A stretch of DNA of 64,000 nt from CAYNJG01 sp965216885 (GTDB lineage Bacteria > Planctomycetota > Planctomycetia > Pirellulales > Pirellulaceae): positions 682,001 to 746,000 of the forward strand of contig OZ244208.1 of NCBI GenBank assembly GCA_965216885.1. Reading direction: 5' to 3'. Below, piece by piece: positions 63,146 through 64,000 of the stretch; within the stretch, counting starts at the first letter, position 1, and each line of letters begins with the position of its first letter. Made by a program: the position numbers and the translations under genes. Below the pieces are notes generated by a model. It had not been told where the DNA came from, searched no databases, and saw nothing but the letters and a program-made list of their open reading frames with translations.

Positions 63146-63421
63146 CACCGGTCTTGCAGATCGTGGGAATTTGCGAGGGAACGTTACCTTTACAATATAG
63201 CGTTCCGGGCCGATGGGGCGTACTCGAATCGTCCCCCTGCAGGATGGGTGCGATTCGGACCATCTTTTGCCGGAAAAACATTGCGCCGAGTTGCTTGACA
63301 CAAGATGCGGGAGTGAGACACTACGGGTAGTTAGGTTGTTTCAAGTGATGAGCATTCGTTTGAAACAGGCACCTATGTGCTCGCGTTCAGGAAGACTTGC
63401 GCCGCTGACATGGAGGGGATT

Positions 63422-64000
63422 ATGCAAATACGTGCACTCAATTCGGGACTTGTCCTGCTAATTCTGATGAGTGGGACGCTCTTCGGATCACCCATTGGCG
63501 GTGCGTGGACTTCGGTAGAGTCTTCGACTCTTGCGTTTGGGGAGGTCGACGGGATTCGCATTGTCGCGACCACCAACGAAGACGCTCCGTTCACCGAGAT
63601 TGCCACTCACAGTTTCACGGACGACAGTATTATCTGTGGAGCCTGGCAGGCGGATGAACTGGCACTGGACCCGTCTGTCACTTCGCTCACAACGACGTAC
63701 GTCAATGCTGGCGACTACCAGCAGTTTGATTTCGATGTGCCTTGGTACAACGGCTATTTCTACATCGAAAACTTCGATGCCAGTTCACTTGCGAAGATCA
63801 CCGTACTCGGTGGCGCGACGGCATCCCTGGCAACGGCCAGTACCAGTATCTCCTACGACGCGGCTGGATCGATGGGCGTATTGAGATCATCGAACACCAG
63901 TTTTGACGGTGAGGGCGACGCGGTGCTACTGTTCGACGGTCCGGTTACTTCCATTCGTGTCGATTACGAAGACGGAGTGCAGGCCAACGGCGTCTTTTAC
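63422..64000 (+). CDS. Secreted hypothetical protein, N-terminal part
   Basis: The gene begins with ATG at 63422 and stays open to the right edge, so 193 codons are present. Signal peptide MQIRALNSGLVLLILMSGTL. The mature part is Ser/Thr/Asp-rich and beta-like (FGEVDGIRIVATTNEDAPFT, QFDFDVPWYNGYFYIENFDA, GVLRSSNTSFDGEGDAVLLF). Such proteins in these bacteria often end in PEP-CTERM, but that end is outside the window. Family not recognised. Confidence 0.7.
   Translation, partial: MQIRALNSGLVLLILMSGTLFGSPIGGAWTSVESSTLAFGEVDGIRIVATTNEDAPFTEIATHSFTDDSIICGAWQADELALDPSVTSLTTTYVNAGDYQQFDFDVPWYNGYFYIENFDASSLAKITVLGGATASLATASTSISYDAAGSMGVLRSSNTSFDGEGDAVLLFDGPVTSIRVDYEDGVQANGVFY

Noticed and set aside
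1..64000. tRNA, rRNA, CRISPR or insertion sequence
   Set aside because: No TFC-loop with matching acceptor stem, no rRNA-like stretch, no spacer-separated direct repeats and no transposase motif was noticed; a covariance-model scan would be needed to exclude short RNAs.

Overview
The window looks like a chromosomal segment of a planctomycete, most likely from the Pirellulaceae. The basis is its gene content: very large Ser/Thr kinases with TPR-type C-termini, an ECF sigma factor beside a kinase, a secreted protein with dockerin-like repeats and a PEP-CTERM tail, Cys/Gly-rich lipoproteins (one ending in a YPYYTTRGPRDFF...NPPSIGP tail that I recall from planctomycetes), and housekeeping genes scattered singly. 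GC content looks moderately high. No rRNA, tRNA, CRISPR array or transposase was seen.

Layout. 1-1.4 kb: end of an alpha/beta-hydrolase gene and two small membrane proteins. 1.6-13 kb: signalling block with a 2,427-residue kinase, an ECF sigma factor, and a divergent kinase carrying an N-terminal anti-sigma-like zinc motif. 13.3-15.9 kb: TonB-dependent receptor. 16-23.2 kb: minus-strand type II secretion (T2SS) pseudopilus operon (F, G, H, I, J, K, C-, L- and M-like, then a TPR lipoprotein), without gspD or gspE. 23.4-29.9 kb: lactonase, SDR, HEAT protein, pncC-like, rpmE, prfA and prmC. 30-35.5 kb: a set of poorly known genes (coiled-coil protein, membrane-anchored protein, Rab/Ras-like GTPase, membrane protein, DUF3754 protein). 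35.6-42.2 kb: avtA-like aminotransferase, thioredoxin-fold protein, aspS, miaA, hisE, hisG. 42.4-50.6 kb: small membrane protein, PL-like dockerin/PEP-CTERM protein, ANL ligase, cysNC, cysD, ZIP transporter, rsmG. 50.8-54.4 kb: Cys/Gly-rich lipoprotein, WecG/TagA-type glycosyltransferase and Wzz-like chain-length protein. 54.6-55.4 kb: a 110-bp tandem repeat array with a duplicated three-unit higher-order structure. 55.4-61.2 kb: secreted small protein, PTS enzyme I, and a hotdog-ACP-hotdog-KAS lipid cluster interrupted by an opposite-strand 54-residue YqaE/Pmp3 gene. 61.3-64 kb: strong terminator, second Cys/Gly-rich lipoprotein, small membrane protein, FHA protein and the start of a secreted protein running off the right edge.

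How the genes work together. The T2SS operon is translationally coupled, with most genes overlapping by 4-17 bp, and would build the pseudopilus and inner-membrane platform; its ATPase and secretin must lie elsewhere. CysD and CysNC together make PAPS from sulfate. HisE and HisG act at the first steps of histidine synthesis. PrfA and PrmC are the classic release factor/methylase pair. The 58-61 kb genes look like a dedicated acyl-chain module. The most interesting candidates for undescribed biology are the GTPase neighbourhood at 30-34 kb, the zinc-motif/kinase/sigma arrangement at 9-13 kb, and the acyl cluster in which one of two related hotdog proteins lacks the catalytic His.
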